A stretch of DNA of 64,000 nt. It comes from Bacillota bacterium. Lineage in GTDB: Bacteria; Bacillota; Clostridia; Peptostreptococcales; Anaerovoracaceae. Both the position numbers and the translations under genes were made by a program. Below are positions 40,323 through 48,090 of this stretch, in pieces. Location of the stretch: NCBI GenBank assembly GCA_016280485.1, contig JAEEGU010000051.1:136327-200326 (forward strand), read 5' to 3'. Every line of letters starts with the position of its first letter. Within the stretch, counting starts at the first letter, position 1. The notes under the pieces were generated by a model, which was given only the letters and a program-made list of their open reading frames with translations, was not told where the DNA came from and searched no databases.

Positions 40323-40820
40323 TCACAAAACCAAAGATGCCTGAAGCAGCGAGCCCACACAAGTCGAAAACAGCATGGACAGTAGCAGAACCAGCGGCCT
40401 GCCGGAGCCGTCCCATGATTCCAGCCAAACAGACCCGGCATAGAAATAGACGGGAAGCGGAAACAGAGAATGAAAAAAAACCGCAGGCAGGGCTTCCAAA
40501 AGCCGATCTGCTCCGCAAAGGGCAAACCCGCACAGGAGAAAGGCGGTAAAGGCGCCCTTCAGGAAAAACAGCAGATAAAAAAGGTATCTTCGGCAGAGAA
40601 GAAAAGACACGGCCATCAAGCTGGGAAACAACAAGGAACGAAGCAAGATCGGAACCCAGGACGTTTGTTTCACGGAAAAATCCACAGAAGTCAACGCAGA
40701 AGCCTGTAGTCTTGCGCACAGCGCGCCGCACAGTGACCCAACCAGCGTGCAGGTCAGAAGCCGAATTACTTCCTGTCGATTTGCGTGAAATGCCGATGAG
40801 ACATGCAGAAAATGTGCCAT
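40323..40820 (-). CDS. Small polytopic membrane protein, SpoIIM-like
   Basis: 165 residues from the ATG at 40820 (GAGAGG six bases upstream). Four to five hydrophobic segments. The middle part LLRSLLFPSLMAVSFLLCRR...LFFLKGAFTAFLLCGF resembles the SpoIIM region with its FLKG motif. In clostridia spoIIM often precedes xerD, as here. The protein is short, so the assignment is tentative. Confidence 0.5.
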   Translation of the reverse strand: MAHFLHVSSAFHANRQEVIRLLTCTLVGSLCGALCARLQASALTSVDFSVKQTSWVPILLRSLLFPSLMAVSFLLCRRYLFYLLFFLKGAFTAFLLCGFALCGADRLLEALPAVFFHSLFPLPVYFYAGSVWLESWDGSGRPLVLLLSMLFSTCVGSLLQASLVL

Positions 40821-41131
40821 GAGAAACCTCTCAAACAAGATGTAGTGTTTGGAGCTTGCGCAGGGCACAATCTGTACAAACAAGCGTTATTTCCACCAGT
40901 TAGCAAGTGTCTTATGCCCTGTTAATATACCCGAAAATTGTAGTTTTTTCAAGCCTTTTTCTCTAAACACTCGTTTTTTGTGAATTATTAACAGATATTA
41001 TGTTAATTGCGTTATGTTAACTTAATAACTAAAACAAGCGATAGTGGTTCTTCATCTTGTCAATCTACCAGATATTGAAATACATTTGATTTGTTTCGCG
41101 TATTTGCTATTGGCAATAAGCACAAAGACAA
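40821..41131. other. Gene-free interval
   Basis: About 310 bases, AT-rich, between the SpoIIM-like gene and the TIGR04086 gene. Nothing further was identified. Confidence 0.4.
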
Positions 41132-41545
41132 TTATTCGTAACCGTTTTTCTTTTTCCTGGCGCCGAATAATCCTCCAATCAGCGAGGCTGCTGCGGTGAT
41201 CCCCAGCATTCGGCCAAGAGAGTCTGTCCCTGCATCCGGCAGCGCAAAAATGACGCTCAGCGTAGTCACGCAAAGCACAGCAGCCGCAAGCCCCGACCAG
41301 AGCAGCTTCCCCCGGCTGAATCTTCGGGCGGTCAGGAAGCAGCTTATTAAGACCGCCAGACCGTAGATCGAACTTGCGAACACGCCGCTTTGTCCTATTT
41401 CAATTATGTTCCCGTTGATTAACAGTGCGGTTACAGTGATTCCGACTGCAAGGATTACGATTCCGGTCAGCAGACTAAACAGCAAATTATGATCGCGCCG
41501 CTCCCCTCTCCCCATGCTTGCGGTCAGGGTACGGATTTGTTTCAT
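41132..41545 (-). CDS. TIGR04086-type membrane protein
   Basis: 137 residues from the ATG at 41545 (GGGGAG upstream). Four hydrophobic helices with small residues: LLTGIVILAVGITVTALLI, GVFASSIYGLAVLISCFLTARRF, LWSGLAAAVLCVTTLSVIFAL and GITAAASLIGGLFG, ending in a basic KKKNGYE. Matches the TIGR04086 family of Firmicutes in size and layout; function unknown. Confidence 0.7.
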   Translation of the reverse strand: MKQIRTLTASMGRGERRDHNLLFSLLTGIVILAVGITVTALLINGNIIEIGQSGVFASSIYGLAVLISCFLTARRFSRGKLLWSGLAAAVLCVTTLSVIFALPDAGTDSLGRMLGITAAASLIGGLFGARKKKNGYE

Positions 41546-41665
41546 GCTGAATCTCCCCTTTCGATTCACTATATGGTCTGGCTTCCGCTTTCATACCTGG
41601 CCCGCCCTTGCTTTTTCAGTCTGGGCTTGTTATAATAGTGCAAGGATTTGGGAGAGGTGATTTCT

Positions 41666-42091
41666 GTGTTCTATACGCCGCCGAAAAGGCCGAAGCTTGC
41701 CGTGATTTACGCGCGGGAGGGCCCCGGCATCCCCGGAGCCATGGACGCCGAAAACCAGGAGCGAAGCTGCCGGGCTTTTTGCTTGGAACGGAATATTCCC
41801 GTTTCCCATTCGGTTCGGGTTAAATGCGACGAACGAGAGTCCTTGAACGTGTTGAAAGCCCTGCTTCGGACCCTGCCGGAGGAGGTGGATACGCTGATTG
41901 CTATGCGCTTTTTCTGCTATTCTACCATCTTGCCGGAACTGGGCAGGCTCTGCCTGGCTTTCCAGTGCCGACCCACCTGGCTGTTCAGCTTCGACGTTGT
42001 GGGCCCAATCCAAACCGCCTTCCACACCTTGACCGCCGAGGATTATGAGGAAGCGGATCGGCTGTATCAGGCGCTGCTGGCGGACGGTTGA
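41666..42091 (+). CDS. Resolvase-fold orphan protein
   Basis: 141 residues from a GTG at 41666 (GGGAGAGG eight bases upstream; TTG and GTG alternatives at 41648 and 41657). KLAVIYAREG followed by QERSCRAFCLERNI recalls the first strand and helix of serine recombinase N-domains, with LPEEVDTLIAMRF in the place of the later strand. The catalytic Ser of YxRxS is absent (YAREG), and there is no DNA-binding domain. Probably not a recombinase; role unknown. Confidence 0.5.
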   Translation: MFYTPPKRPKLAVIYAREGPGIPGAMDAENQERSCRAFCLERNIPVSHSVRVKCDERESLNVLKALLRTLPEEVDTLIAMRFFCYSTILPELGRLCLAFQCRPTWLFSFDVVGPIQTAFHTLTAEDYEEADRLYQALLADG

Positions 42092-42145
42092 GCTGTATTT
42101 GCGCTCCCTGGTAGTTCTGAATCCGTGAATACAGGAAATTCGATA

Positions 42146-42174
42146 TTGACAAACCGGGTAAAATATGATATTTT
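42146..42174 (+). promoter_or_regulatory. Promoter of the tRNA-Ser pair
   Basis: TTGACA, 17-bp spacer, TATTTT, 15 bp before the first tRNA. Confidence 0.6.
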
Positions 42175-42189
42175 ATTGGGGCGAAATTC

Positions 42190-42278
42190 GGAGAGATGTC
42201 CGAGCGGTTTAAGGAGCCGGTCTTGAAAACCGGTGACCCGGCAACGGGCCGTGGGTTCGAATCCCACTCTCTCCGCCA
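42190..42278 (+). tRNA. tRNA-Ser(TGA)
   Basis: GGAGAGA/TCTCTCC acceptor, long variable arm, anticodon TGA in the loop CTTGAAA, T-arm with TTCGAAT, encoded CCA. A full class II fold. Confidence 0.93.
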
Positions 42279-42321
42279 TTTTCTTTCCGAAAACAGAATA
42301 CGATCCTCATACGTCGGATTT

Positions 42322-42413
42322 GGAGTGGTACCCAAGAGGCCGAAGGGGCTCCCCTGCTAAGGGAGTAGGCGTCTAAAAAGCGCGCGAGAGTTCGAATCTC
42401 TCCCACTCCGCCA
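42322..42413 (+). tRNA. tRNA-Ser(GCT)
   Basis: GGAGTGG/CCACTCC acceptor, anticodon GCT in the loop CTGCTAA, long variable arm, T-arm TTCGAAT, encoded CCA. It follows tRNA-Ser(TGA) by 43 bp in the same unit. Confidence 0.93.
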
Positions 42414-42414
42414 G

Positions 42415-42442
42415 AAAATAGCACGCTGCGGCGTGCTATTTT
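42415..42442 (+). terminator. Terminator of the tRNA-Ser unit
   Basis: AAAATAGCACGC/GCGTGCTATTTT with a 4-base loop. The stretch from here to 42643 holds nothing I recognise. Confidence 0.75.
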
Positions 42443-42643
42443 CAATGATGTTTGCCCTGACGGGCAAATGATGCGTGCTGCGTACATGAGGCCGATTTGC
42501 TATGATGTGTGCCTTCTGCACGTGAGGGGCAACATCTCTTTTCAGTCATTTTTCAAAATAGAATCATTACATCCATATCACATTCGGCGTCAGACGAATA
42601 AGTCACATTTTTCGCAACAAAATTAATCATCTTTTTCCACAAT

Positions 42644-42679
42644 AAAAACTGAGAAGCCGTTCTTGACTTCTCAGCTTTT
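42644..42679. terminator. Terminator of degV
   Basis: CTGAGAAG/CTTCTCAG arms flanked by A and T runs, about 45 bp after the degV stop on the minus strand. Confidence 0.7.
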
Positions 42680-42721
42680 ATTATTATTTTTACTTAGCAG
42701 GCCCTTTTTCTATTCAGAATA

Positions 42722-43558
42722 TCAATATCCGATAATCAGTCCGCCGCGTTCGGCGTAGAAGCTGTCCAGACCCCGGGTGGGCAGAATGTCAACGCTGACC
42801 CCGGAGAACATCTCCTGCAGGCCGGATTTCAGCTCCTTGGCAGCTTCTTCATTGAAGCAGTGGCTGATAATGACATCCTTGCCCGCCAGGCCGGTTTCCT
42901 TGATCTCATTCAGCAGGAAGCGGATCATGTGCTTGACGCCCCGGGCTTTGCCTCGCATGGCGATCTCCCCTGCTTCGTCGCCCACGCCGATGCCCCAGAA
43001 TCCAAGGTGCCCGGCTACCAGGGCTTTAAGCTTGCTGACCCGGCCGTTCTTGATGAGGTTGTGGTAGGACTTCAGTGCGAAAATAATATGAGTGCGGTCC
43101 GCGGCCTCACGGACCCGGTCTACGATGTTTTCAAAAGCCAACTTCTTTTCCACCAAAGAACGGGTGAGACGGATCAGCAGGGCCGTCTCCGGGCCGGTGG
43201 CCCGACTGTCGATGATCTCGATCTCCTTATCAGGCTCGCTTTCCAGCAGAAGATTCTTGGCAGCTACGGCGCTGTTGTAGCTGCCGGACAGGGCGCTGGA
43301 AATGGTAAAGGCCAGCACCGGGCCAGGCTTGGAAAAATGATCCAGCCAGGTCTGCACAGAGGGACAGGCGGTACGGGCAAGTTCCGCGGTGTTCTCATTT
43401 TCCTGCAGCATGCCGTCGATGTCCATATCGCCCTCGTCCAGGAATTCGTGGCTGCCGATCCGGATTGTGAAGGGGACAGTGGAAAAGTCGAAGCTCTCCC
43501 CTGCTCCCTCCAGGTCAAACAGATCGCAGCTGGAATCAGATACCAAATGCCAAGTCAT
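42722..43558 (-). CDS. DegV-family fatty-acid-binding protein
   Basis: 278 residues from the ATG at 43558 (AGGGAGG upstream); the frame continues 20 codons further without a site. Typical DegV features: SDSSCDL at the start, FTISSALSGSYNSAVAAKNLL, IIDSRATGPETALLI, and the C-terminal SFYAERGGLIIGY. DegV (FakB-like) proteins bind fatty acids and hand them to the FakA kinase in some Firmicutes. Cytoplasmic, single gene. Confidence 0.85.
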   Translation of the reverse strand: MTWHLVSDSSCDLFDLEGAGESFDFSTVPFTIRIGSHEFLDEGDMDIDGMLQENENTAELARTACPSVQTWLDHFSKPGPVLAFTISSALSGSYNSAVAAKNLLLESEPDKEIEIIDSRATGPETALLIRLTRSLVEKKLAFENIVDRVREAADRTHIIFALKSYHNLIKNGRVSKLKALVAGHLGFWGIGVGDEAGEIAMRGKARGVKHMIRFLLNEIKETGLAGKDVIISHCFNEEAAKELKSGLQEMFSGVSVDILPTRGLDSFYAERGGLIIGY

Positions 43559-43685
43559 AGGCGTTCCTCCCTTTACACAGGGTTGATTCTGTCTGAATTT
43601 TACACATTCTTCCCGCAATTGTCAATAAAAATCGGAAGCTGTTTTCAAACCGTTCATGAATTTGGAAAAATCAGAAAAGTTTTTC

Positions 43686-43713
43686 TTGATTTTTTGAAAA
43701 TATGTGGTATAAT
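43686..43713 (+). promoter_or_regulatory. Promoter of tRNA-Val
   Basis: TTGATT, 16-bp spacer, TATAAT, 12 bp before the tRNA. Confidence 0.6.
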
Positions 43714-43725
43714 ACTTCTCGCTAC

Positions 43726-43802
43726 GGAGGCTTAGCTCAGCTGGTTAGAGCGCCTGCTTCACACGCAGGAGGTCACTGGTTCGAGTCCAGCAGTCTCCAC
43801 CA
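43726..43802 (+). tRNA. tRNA-Val(CAC)
   Basis: Acceptor GGAGGCT/AGTCTCC, D-arm GCTC/GAGC, anticodon CAC in the loop TTCACAC, T-arm TTCGAGT, encoded CCA. A terminator with AAGCACGC/GCGTGCTT and T run follows at 43808-43831. Confidence 0.93.
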
Positions 43803-43807
43803 GGAAG

Positions 43808-43831
43808 AAGCACGCGGAAGCGTGCTTTTTT
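43808..43831 (+). terminator. Terminator of tRNA-Val
   Basis: AAGCACGC/GCGTGCTT with a GGAA loop and a T run. Confidence 0.75.
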
Positions 43832-43928
43832 CGTCGAAAAAAATAGGTACATCGGGCAAAGCGAGATATATCACGGAATTGCACCCATCCACCGCCAGGC
43901 ATCCCATGGCTGAAAAGGAGTTGTCGCT

Positions 43929-44804
43929 ATGATTATGGACGGTTATATTTCCTATCTTGATTACAAAACCTACTACCGGATCGCAGGACCTGCTTCTTCC
44001 CGCAAGACGCCTCTGCTGCTGCTTCACGGCGGGCCGGGCTCTACCCATAACTATTTTGAGGTTCTGGACCGACTGGCGGAGGAGGACGGGCGGCAGCTCA
44101 TTTCCTATGATCAGATCGGCTGCGGCAACTCCTACCTGGACGGACACCCGGAGCTCTGGAACATGGAGACCTGGATCGGCGAGCTGAAAACGGTTCGCAA
44201 GGCGCTGAATCTCAAGGAGCTCTATCTGCTGGGGCAGTCCTGGGGCGGCATGCTGCTGTTGGAGTACATGTGCCGGCATAAACACGATGGCGTGAAGGGC
44301 ATTGTTCTGTCCAGTACCCTTCCCTCCAGCAGGCTCTGGGGCGAAGAGCAGGCCAGGATGATCCGGCAACTTCCTTCTGAAACCCAGGAAATCATCCGGG
44401 ACGCGACAGCCAGAAATGACTATTCCACCCCTGCCTATCAGGCGGCGGAAGCGTGGTACATGGAGCTTCACGCCTCCGGCAAGCCCAGCCCGGACGCGCC
44501 GGAATGCCTGACAAGGCCCAAACGCCTGGGCAAAGAAAGCTATGAGGCGGGCTGGGGCCCAAATGAATTCACGCCTATGGGAACTTTAAAAGACTATGAT
44601 GTGACGGAACTCCTGCCAGGCATCGCCGTGCCCGCCCTGGTGATCAGCGGCGGAAATGATCTCTGCACGCCCTATATCGCCAAGACGATGTACGACGGAA
44701 TACCCAACGCCAGGTGGGAGCTGTTCCGGGATTGCCGTCACTGCTGCTTTGTGGAAGATACGGAGCGCTATATCCGGGTGCTGAAGGAATGGATGAATCA
44801 CTGA
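43929..44804 (+). CDS. pip: Proline iminopeptidase-type alpha/beta hydrolase
   Basis: 291 residues. HGGPGSTHNYF forms the oxyanion-hole motif of prolyl aminopeptidases. GQSWGGMLLLEYM is the nucleophile elbow (Ser), and VISGGNDLCTP and FRDCRHCCFVED supply Asp and His. The cap region between about 140 and 210 is helical. Releases N-terminal proline from peptides; cytoplasmic, no signal peptide. GGAG lies eight bases before the ATG at 43929; a second in-frame ATG two codons later is possible. Confidence 0.88.
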   Translation: MIMDGYISYLDYKTYYRIAGPASSRKTPLLLLHGGPGSTHNYFEVLDRLAEEDGRQLISYDQIGCGNSYLDGHPELWNMETWIGELKTVRKALNLKELYLLGQSWGGMLLLEYMCRHKHDGVKGIVLSSTLPSSRLWGEEQARMIRQLPSETQEIIRDATARNDYSTPAYQAAEAWYMELHASGKPSPDAPECLTRPKRLGKESYEAGWGPNEFTPMGTLKDYDVTELLPGIAVPALVISGGNDLCTPYIAKTMYDGIPNARWELFRDCRHCCFVEDTERYIRVLKEWMNH

Positions 44805-44924
44805 TATTCTGATCCTCCGCCCTGAAATTAATCAATTCTCCGGCGGGCAAAAAAATTTTTGTTTTTTTGAAAATAATGCTTGCATTTCTGAATGAGATGT
44901 GCTATTATAATGCCCGCAAGAGAT

Positions 44925-45001
44925 CCGGGTGTGGCGAAGTTTGGTATCGCGCTTGAATGGGGTTCAAGAGGCCGCTGGTTCGAATCCAGTCACTCGGACC
45001 A
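44925..45001 (+). tRNA. tRNA-Pro(GGG)
   Basis: Acceptor CCGGGTG/CACTCGG, anticodon GGG in the stem-loop CTTGA-ATGGGGT-TCAAG, T-arm CTGG-TTCGAAT-CCAG, encoded ACCA end. An upstream TTGCAT/TATTAT-like promoter lies near 44873-44901. Confidence 0.9.
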
Positions 45002-45296
45002 AATTACGGGATAGTCCTTTGGGATTATCCCGTAGTTTATTTCAAATACACGGAGAACCAGCGGCCTCTTGTATTTCAATCTCGCCGCTCGGGCGGCACG
45101 GCGAAGCCGTAGGCCGACCGCTGGTTCGAATCCAGTCACTCGGACCAAATTACGGGATAATCCTTTTGGGATTATTCCGTAATTTATTTTCAAATGCACG
45201 GAGAACCATCGGCCTCTTGTATTTCAATCTCGCCGCTCGGGCGGCACAGCGAAGCCTTAGGCCGGCCACTGGTTCGAATTCAGTCGATCGGATCAA
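45002..45296 (+). repeat. Two degenerate tandem copies of the tRNA-Pro 3' end plus spacer
   Basis: Two units of about 146-149 bp follow the tRNA. Each begins AATTACGGGAT with a terminator-like hairpin, continues through an inverted fragment of the tRNA (GAACCAKCGGCCTCTTG) and a GC-rich segment (CTCGCCGCTCGGGCGGCAC), and ends with a T-arm and acceptor copy. The first copy is nearly perfect (CACTCGGACCA at 45137-45147); the second is decayed (CGATCGGATCA at 45286-45296). There is no second anticodon arm, so these are not tRNA genes. They may be scars of integration at the tRNA 3' end. Confidence 0.7.
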
Positions 45297-45297
45297 A

Positions 45298-45325
45298 AAA
45301 GAGGCTGCCGCAAGGCAGCCTCTTT
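45298..45325. terminator. Terminator after the ABC permease gene
   Basis: AAAGAGGCTGCC/GGCAGCCTCTTT with a GCAA loop, flanked by A and T runs. Confidence 0.8.
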
Positions 45326-45331
45326 ATGTTG

Positions 45332-46117
45332 CTACGTAATATCCTTCTTGTCATAATGGAACCAGGCGGCAAGGATACCCGCCAGACAGGCCCCGGCGCC
45401 GATGGCGATTTTCGGCCCATCCAAGGATCCGGTGGTGATGATGTCCGCGCCGTCGCAGTAGGCAAAGGGCGTAAAGAATTTCAGGACAGACGCGGACTCG
45501 CTGAGATTGGAGATCAAATTTACAAAATACAGAAGCACGGCGATCCCCAGGCCGATTCCCACGCTGCCTCGACGGACAAAAGCGGAGATTCCGTAGCAAA
45601 TCCCTGAAATTTCAAGCTGAAGCAGATAGTATGCGAAATGCAGCAGCAAAAGGGACTTCCAAGGCACCGGCTCGCCGATGACAATAATCGAGAGCAGCGA
45701 CATTCCAAGGATAATCAGGTTCATCAGCGTGAGCTGGACGAAGATGGCCAAAAGCTTTTCGGAAAGAATGCGCCTGCGGGAAACGGGGTGGGTCAGAAGG
45801 AAATCTGCGGTTTTATTGGATTCCTCTTTGCTCAGCATATTGACCGCAGTGATGGCCGCGTAGAAGGCTCCTCCAATTCCCAGCATACTGCCGCACTCAA
45901 TGGCGTAAAAGCCCTCCAACGTACCGAAGTTCAACCGGTCCATGCCGAAGGCGGCAGTGAAAGAGCCAAAGGAGGAAAATAGATTTGTAACGGCGTCCAT
46001 TTCCCCTCTTACCTCCGTGTAGAGGAACACGCAGACGGACAGCATGACGCTGATAACGCCGGTCCAGATCCAGAAGGCAGTGCGGCCCTGCCGAAATTCA
46101 TGCTTCAGAATCGTCAT
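45332..46117 (-). CDS. ABC-2 type permease
   Basis: 261 residues with six hydrophobic segments; starts MTILKHEFRQGRTAFWIW. A central KTADFLLTHPVSRRRILSEKLLAIF segment is typical of ABC-2 permeases of drug, bacteriocin or immunity exporters. It overlaps the ATPase gene by 4 bp, so the two form a transporter. Last gene of the sdpR operon. Confidence 0.8.
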   Translation of the reverse strand: MTILKHEFRQGRTAFWIWTGVISVMLSVCVFLYTEVRGEMDAVTNLFSSFGSFTAAFGMDRLNFGTLEGFYAIECGSMLGIGGAFYAAITAVNMLSKEESNKTADFLLTHPVSRRRILSEKLLAIFVQLTLMNLIILGMSLLSIIVIGEPVPWKSLLLLHFAYYLLQLEISGICYGISAFVRRGSVGIGLGIAVLLYFVNLISNLSESASVLKFFTPFAYCDGADIITTGSLDGPKIAIGAGACLAGILAAWFHYDKKDIT

Positions 46118-46992
46118 TTCGCATCCTCCTCTTCGTAGAAATGCAGGAAAACCTCCTCCAAATCAGGCTCTGCAACGGTAAGGTCCGTGATCTGCCCGGA
46201 AGAAAGGCAGCGGAGCAGGTCGGGCATGCTCCCGTTGTAGAGGAAGCTGACGGAGCCTGACCCGGTCTGCTTGTCCTTGATGTCCGGAAGGCGGGAAAGA
46301 TCCACGGAACCGTGAATCGTGACCCGTTTTGCGTGCGCTTTTGCGAGGCCGCTGACGCTGTCACAGGCAATGATCTTTCCCTGACGGATCACGGCGGCTC
46401 TGGTACAGTTCCGCTGGACCTCAGAGAGCACGTGGCTGGAGAAGAAGATCGTGGAGCCTTCCCGGTTCCGTTCCTGAAGAATGTCGAAAAACTCCCGCTG
46501 CATCAGCGGATCGAGGCCGCCGGTGGGTTCGTCCAGAATCAGCAGGTCGGGCTTGCTTTGCAGGGCGCAGACAATGGCCGCCTTTTTCCGGTTGCCAAAT
46601 GACAGCTCGTCGATTTTCCGCTCCGTGTCCAACTGCAGGCGCTCGCAGAGCCGGGCGGCTTCCGCGGAACAGTCGGTTTTCCGCAGGTCGGCGGAGAACT
46701 TCAACAAGTCTCGTACCCGCATTTTGGGATAGAAGAAGGCCTCCGAGGGCAGATAGCCTACCCTGCGCAGGATCCCTTCTTTTTCCCGGACGATATCCAT
46801 TCCAAACACAGACGCGGCGCCGGATGTAGGAGAAAGCAGACCCAGCAGCGTGCGAATGGTGGTGGACTTCCCTGCCCCATTGGGACCGATAAAGCCGAAA
46901 AATTCGCCTTCCTCCACGGTCAGCTCCAGGTCGATGATGCCCCGGGCTTTCCCGTAGGATTTCGTCAGTTTATCCGTGCGGATTGCTTCCAT
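46114..46992 (-). CDS. ABC transporter ATP-binding protein
   Basis: 292 residues. Walker A GPNGAGKSTT, Q-loop region, signature LSFGNRKKAAIV (variant of LSGGQ), Walker B LLILDEPTGGLDP and H-loop FSSHVLSEVQ. Partner of the downstream permease. Linked to a SdpI-like immunity protein and its repressor, suggesting export of, or defence against, a toxic peptide. Confidence 0.88.
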   Translation of the reverse strand: MEAIRTDKLTKSYGKARGIIDLELTVEEGEFFGFIGPNGAGKSTTIRTLLGLLSPTSGAASVFGMDIVREKEGILRRVGYLPSEAFFYPKMRVRDLLKFSADLRKTDCSAEAARLCERLQLDTERKIDELSFGNRKKAAIVCALQSKPDLLILDEPTGGLDPLMQREFFDILQERNREGSTIFFSSHVLSEVQRNCTRAAVIRQGKIIACDSVSGLAKAHAKRVTIHGSVDLSRLPDIKDKQTGSGSVSFLYNGSMPDLLRCLSSGQITDLTVAEPDLEEVFLHFYEEEDAK

Positions 46993-46997
46993 TTATC

Positions 46998-47702
46998 TTA
47001 TGCCTCCTCTGTTTCCTGCCGATAAACCTTAGCGGCGTAGACCAGCGAGACAACCAGGCTGATTCCAAGCAGAACAAGAAGACTCGGCATCGCCCAAGAA
47101 ACGGGCAGCAGAATCGCACAGACGACGGATGCAAGACCGGCAAGAATCAGCATCAAGCCGGCAAAGCGATTACTCTTCTGCCAGGTTACTTCATTGTACA
47201 TGGTCCAGCCGCAGCGCAAGCCGATTGTGCTGTTCTTCCTGGTCTTCGGCATATAATTGCCAAGGATAATGAGCATAATGCCCATGCATATCGCGACAAT
47301 CTGATTCTGGTTCATGCCCGATTCAGCACTGCCGGTATCGACCGCACGCCCGGCTCCGTAGAGAAGCACAGCCTGGAGAACGGTGAAAAACAGACCGATA
47401 GTGACCATGACAACCTGCATGGTTTTGACATGTGAAAGGGCCTGAACACGGAGCTTTTCGTCCACGTCCTTGTAGTTATCTTCTCGCTGCGCATTCTCTT
47501 GGGCGTGCTTTTGGACGATATGAAACGTTATTCCGAGCACAAGAACAATTCCCGGAATCAGCAGGCTTTCCCACTTGGAGCCCCAGCGGTCAATGTCCCC
47601 GGACAGGTTAAAGTGAAGAGGAATACGGTCCGGCAGGAAATGGAGCCAAACCAAAGTCAACGCAAGGGGTAAAAAAGCGGAAATTCTCGATAAAAGCTTC
47701 AT
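46998..47702 (-). CDS. sdpI: SdpI/YhfL-like immunity membrane protein
   Basis: 234 residues with six hydrophobic helices. The first part (LPDRIPLHFNLSGDIDRWGSKW) is the DUF1648 motif, and the later NSTIGLRCGWTMYNEVTWQKSNRFAG is the SdpI signature. In Bacillus SdpI gives immunity to the SdpC toxin and sequesters SdpR. Overlaps the regulator gene by 4 bp. No sdpC-like toxin gene is seen in this neighbourhood. Confidence 0.8.
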   Translation of the reverse strand: MKLLSRISAFLPLALTLVWLHFLPDRIPLHFNLSGDIDRWGSKWESLLIPGIVLVLGITFHIVQKHAQENAQREDNYKDVDEKLRVQALSHVKTMQVVMVTIGLFFTVLQAVLLYGAGRAVDTGSAESGMNQNQIVAICMGIMLIILGNYMPKTRKNSTIGLRCGWTMYNEVTWQKSNRFAGLMLILAGLASVVCAILLPVSWAMPSLLVLLGISLVVSLVYAAKVYRQETEEA

Positions 47703-47968
47703 GATTTGTCGCCTCCAAATTGGCTGACCCAGAGGATCAGTTCTTGAAAGATTGTGGTGTTGACTTCATAATAGATGAAATTCTTTTCTTTATACTCCAT
47801 TACAAGGTCAGCACTTTTTAATATCCTGAGATGATAGGACAGGGTGGTGGAACCGATACCGAGGCGCTGGGCAATCTCTCCCGCATTCAGCCTTCCGTTC
47901 CGGAGCAGGACCAGTATAGCCCGCCGCTGCGGGTCTGCCAGCACCTTAAAAATATTCGTATCGCTCAA
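47699..47968 (-). CDS. sdpR: ArsR-family repressor, SdpR-like
   Basis: 89 residues, a single winged-helix domain: FKVLADPQRRAILVLLRNGRLNAGEIAQRLGIGSTTLSYHLRILKSADLV. Lacks the Cys pair of metal-sensing ArsR proteins, as in SdpR. First gene of its operon, behind a promoter overlapped by a long perfect palindrome, which fits autorepression released by the membrane protein SdpI. Confidence 0.82.
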   Translation of the reverse strand: MSDTNIFKVLADPQRRAILVLLRNGRLNAGEIAQRLGIGSTTLSYHLRILKSADLVMEYKEKNFIYYEVNTTIFQELILWVSQFGGDKS

Positions 47969-48000
47969 GACCTGTCACCCCTTCCCTCTTGGATAGGCTA

Positions 48001-48028
48001 AGTATATCACGGGTAATTGAAAAGTCAA
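48001..48028 (-). promoter_or_regulatory. Promoter of the sdpR operon
   Basis: Minus strand TTGACT (48028-48023), 16-bp spacer, TATACT (48006-48001). The -35 lies in the edge of the palindrome 48025-48062. Confidence 0.65.
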
Positions 48029-48062
48029 GAACTATTTCAAAAATAATTGAAATAGTTCTTGA
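48025..48062. promoter_or_regulatory. Perfect palindrome, candidate SdpR operator
   Basis: TCAAGAACTATTTCAA and its exact complement, 16-bp arms around AAATAA. It covers the -35 region of the sdpR promoter. Confidence 0.7.
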
Positions 48063-48090
48063 CTCATGAAAAATGTCTGAACGGAGAGGT

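Noticed and set aside
40297-40731. N-terminal extension of the xerD frame
   Set aside because: The extra 145 residues are Phe/Ser/Arg-rich shadow sequence antisense to the membrane-protein gene and have no recombinase features.
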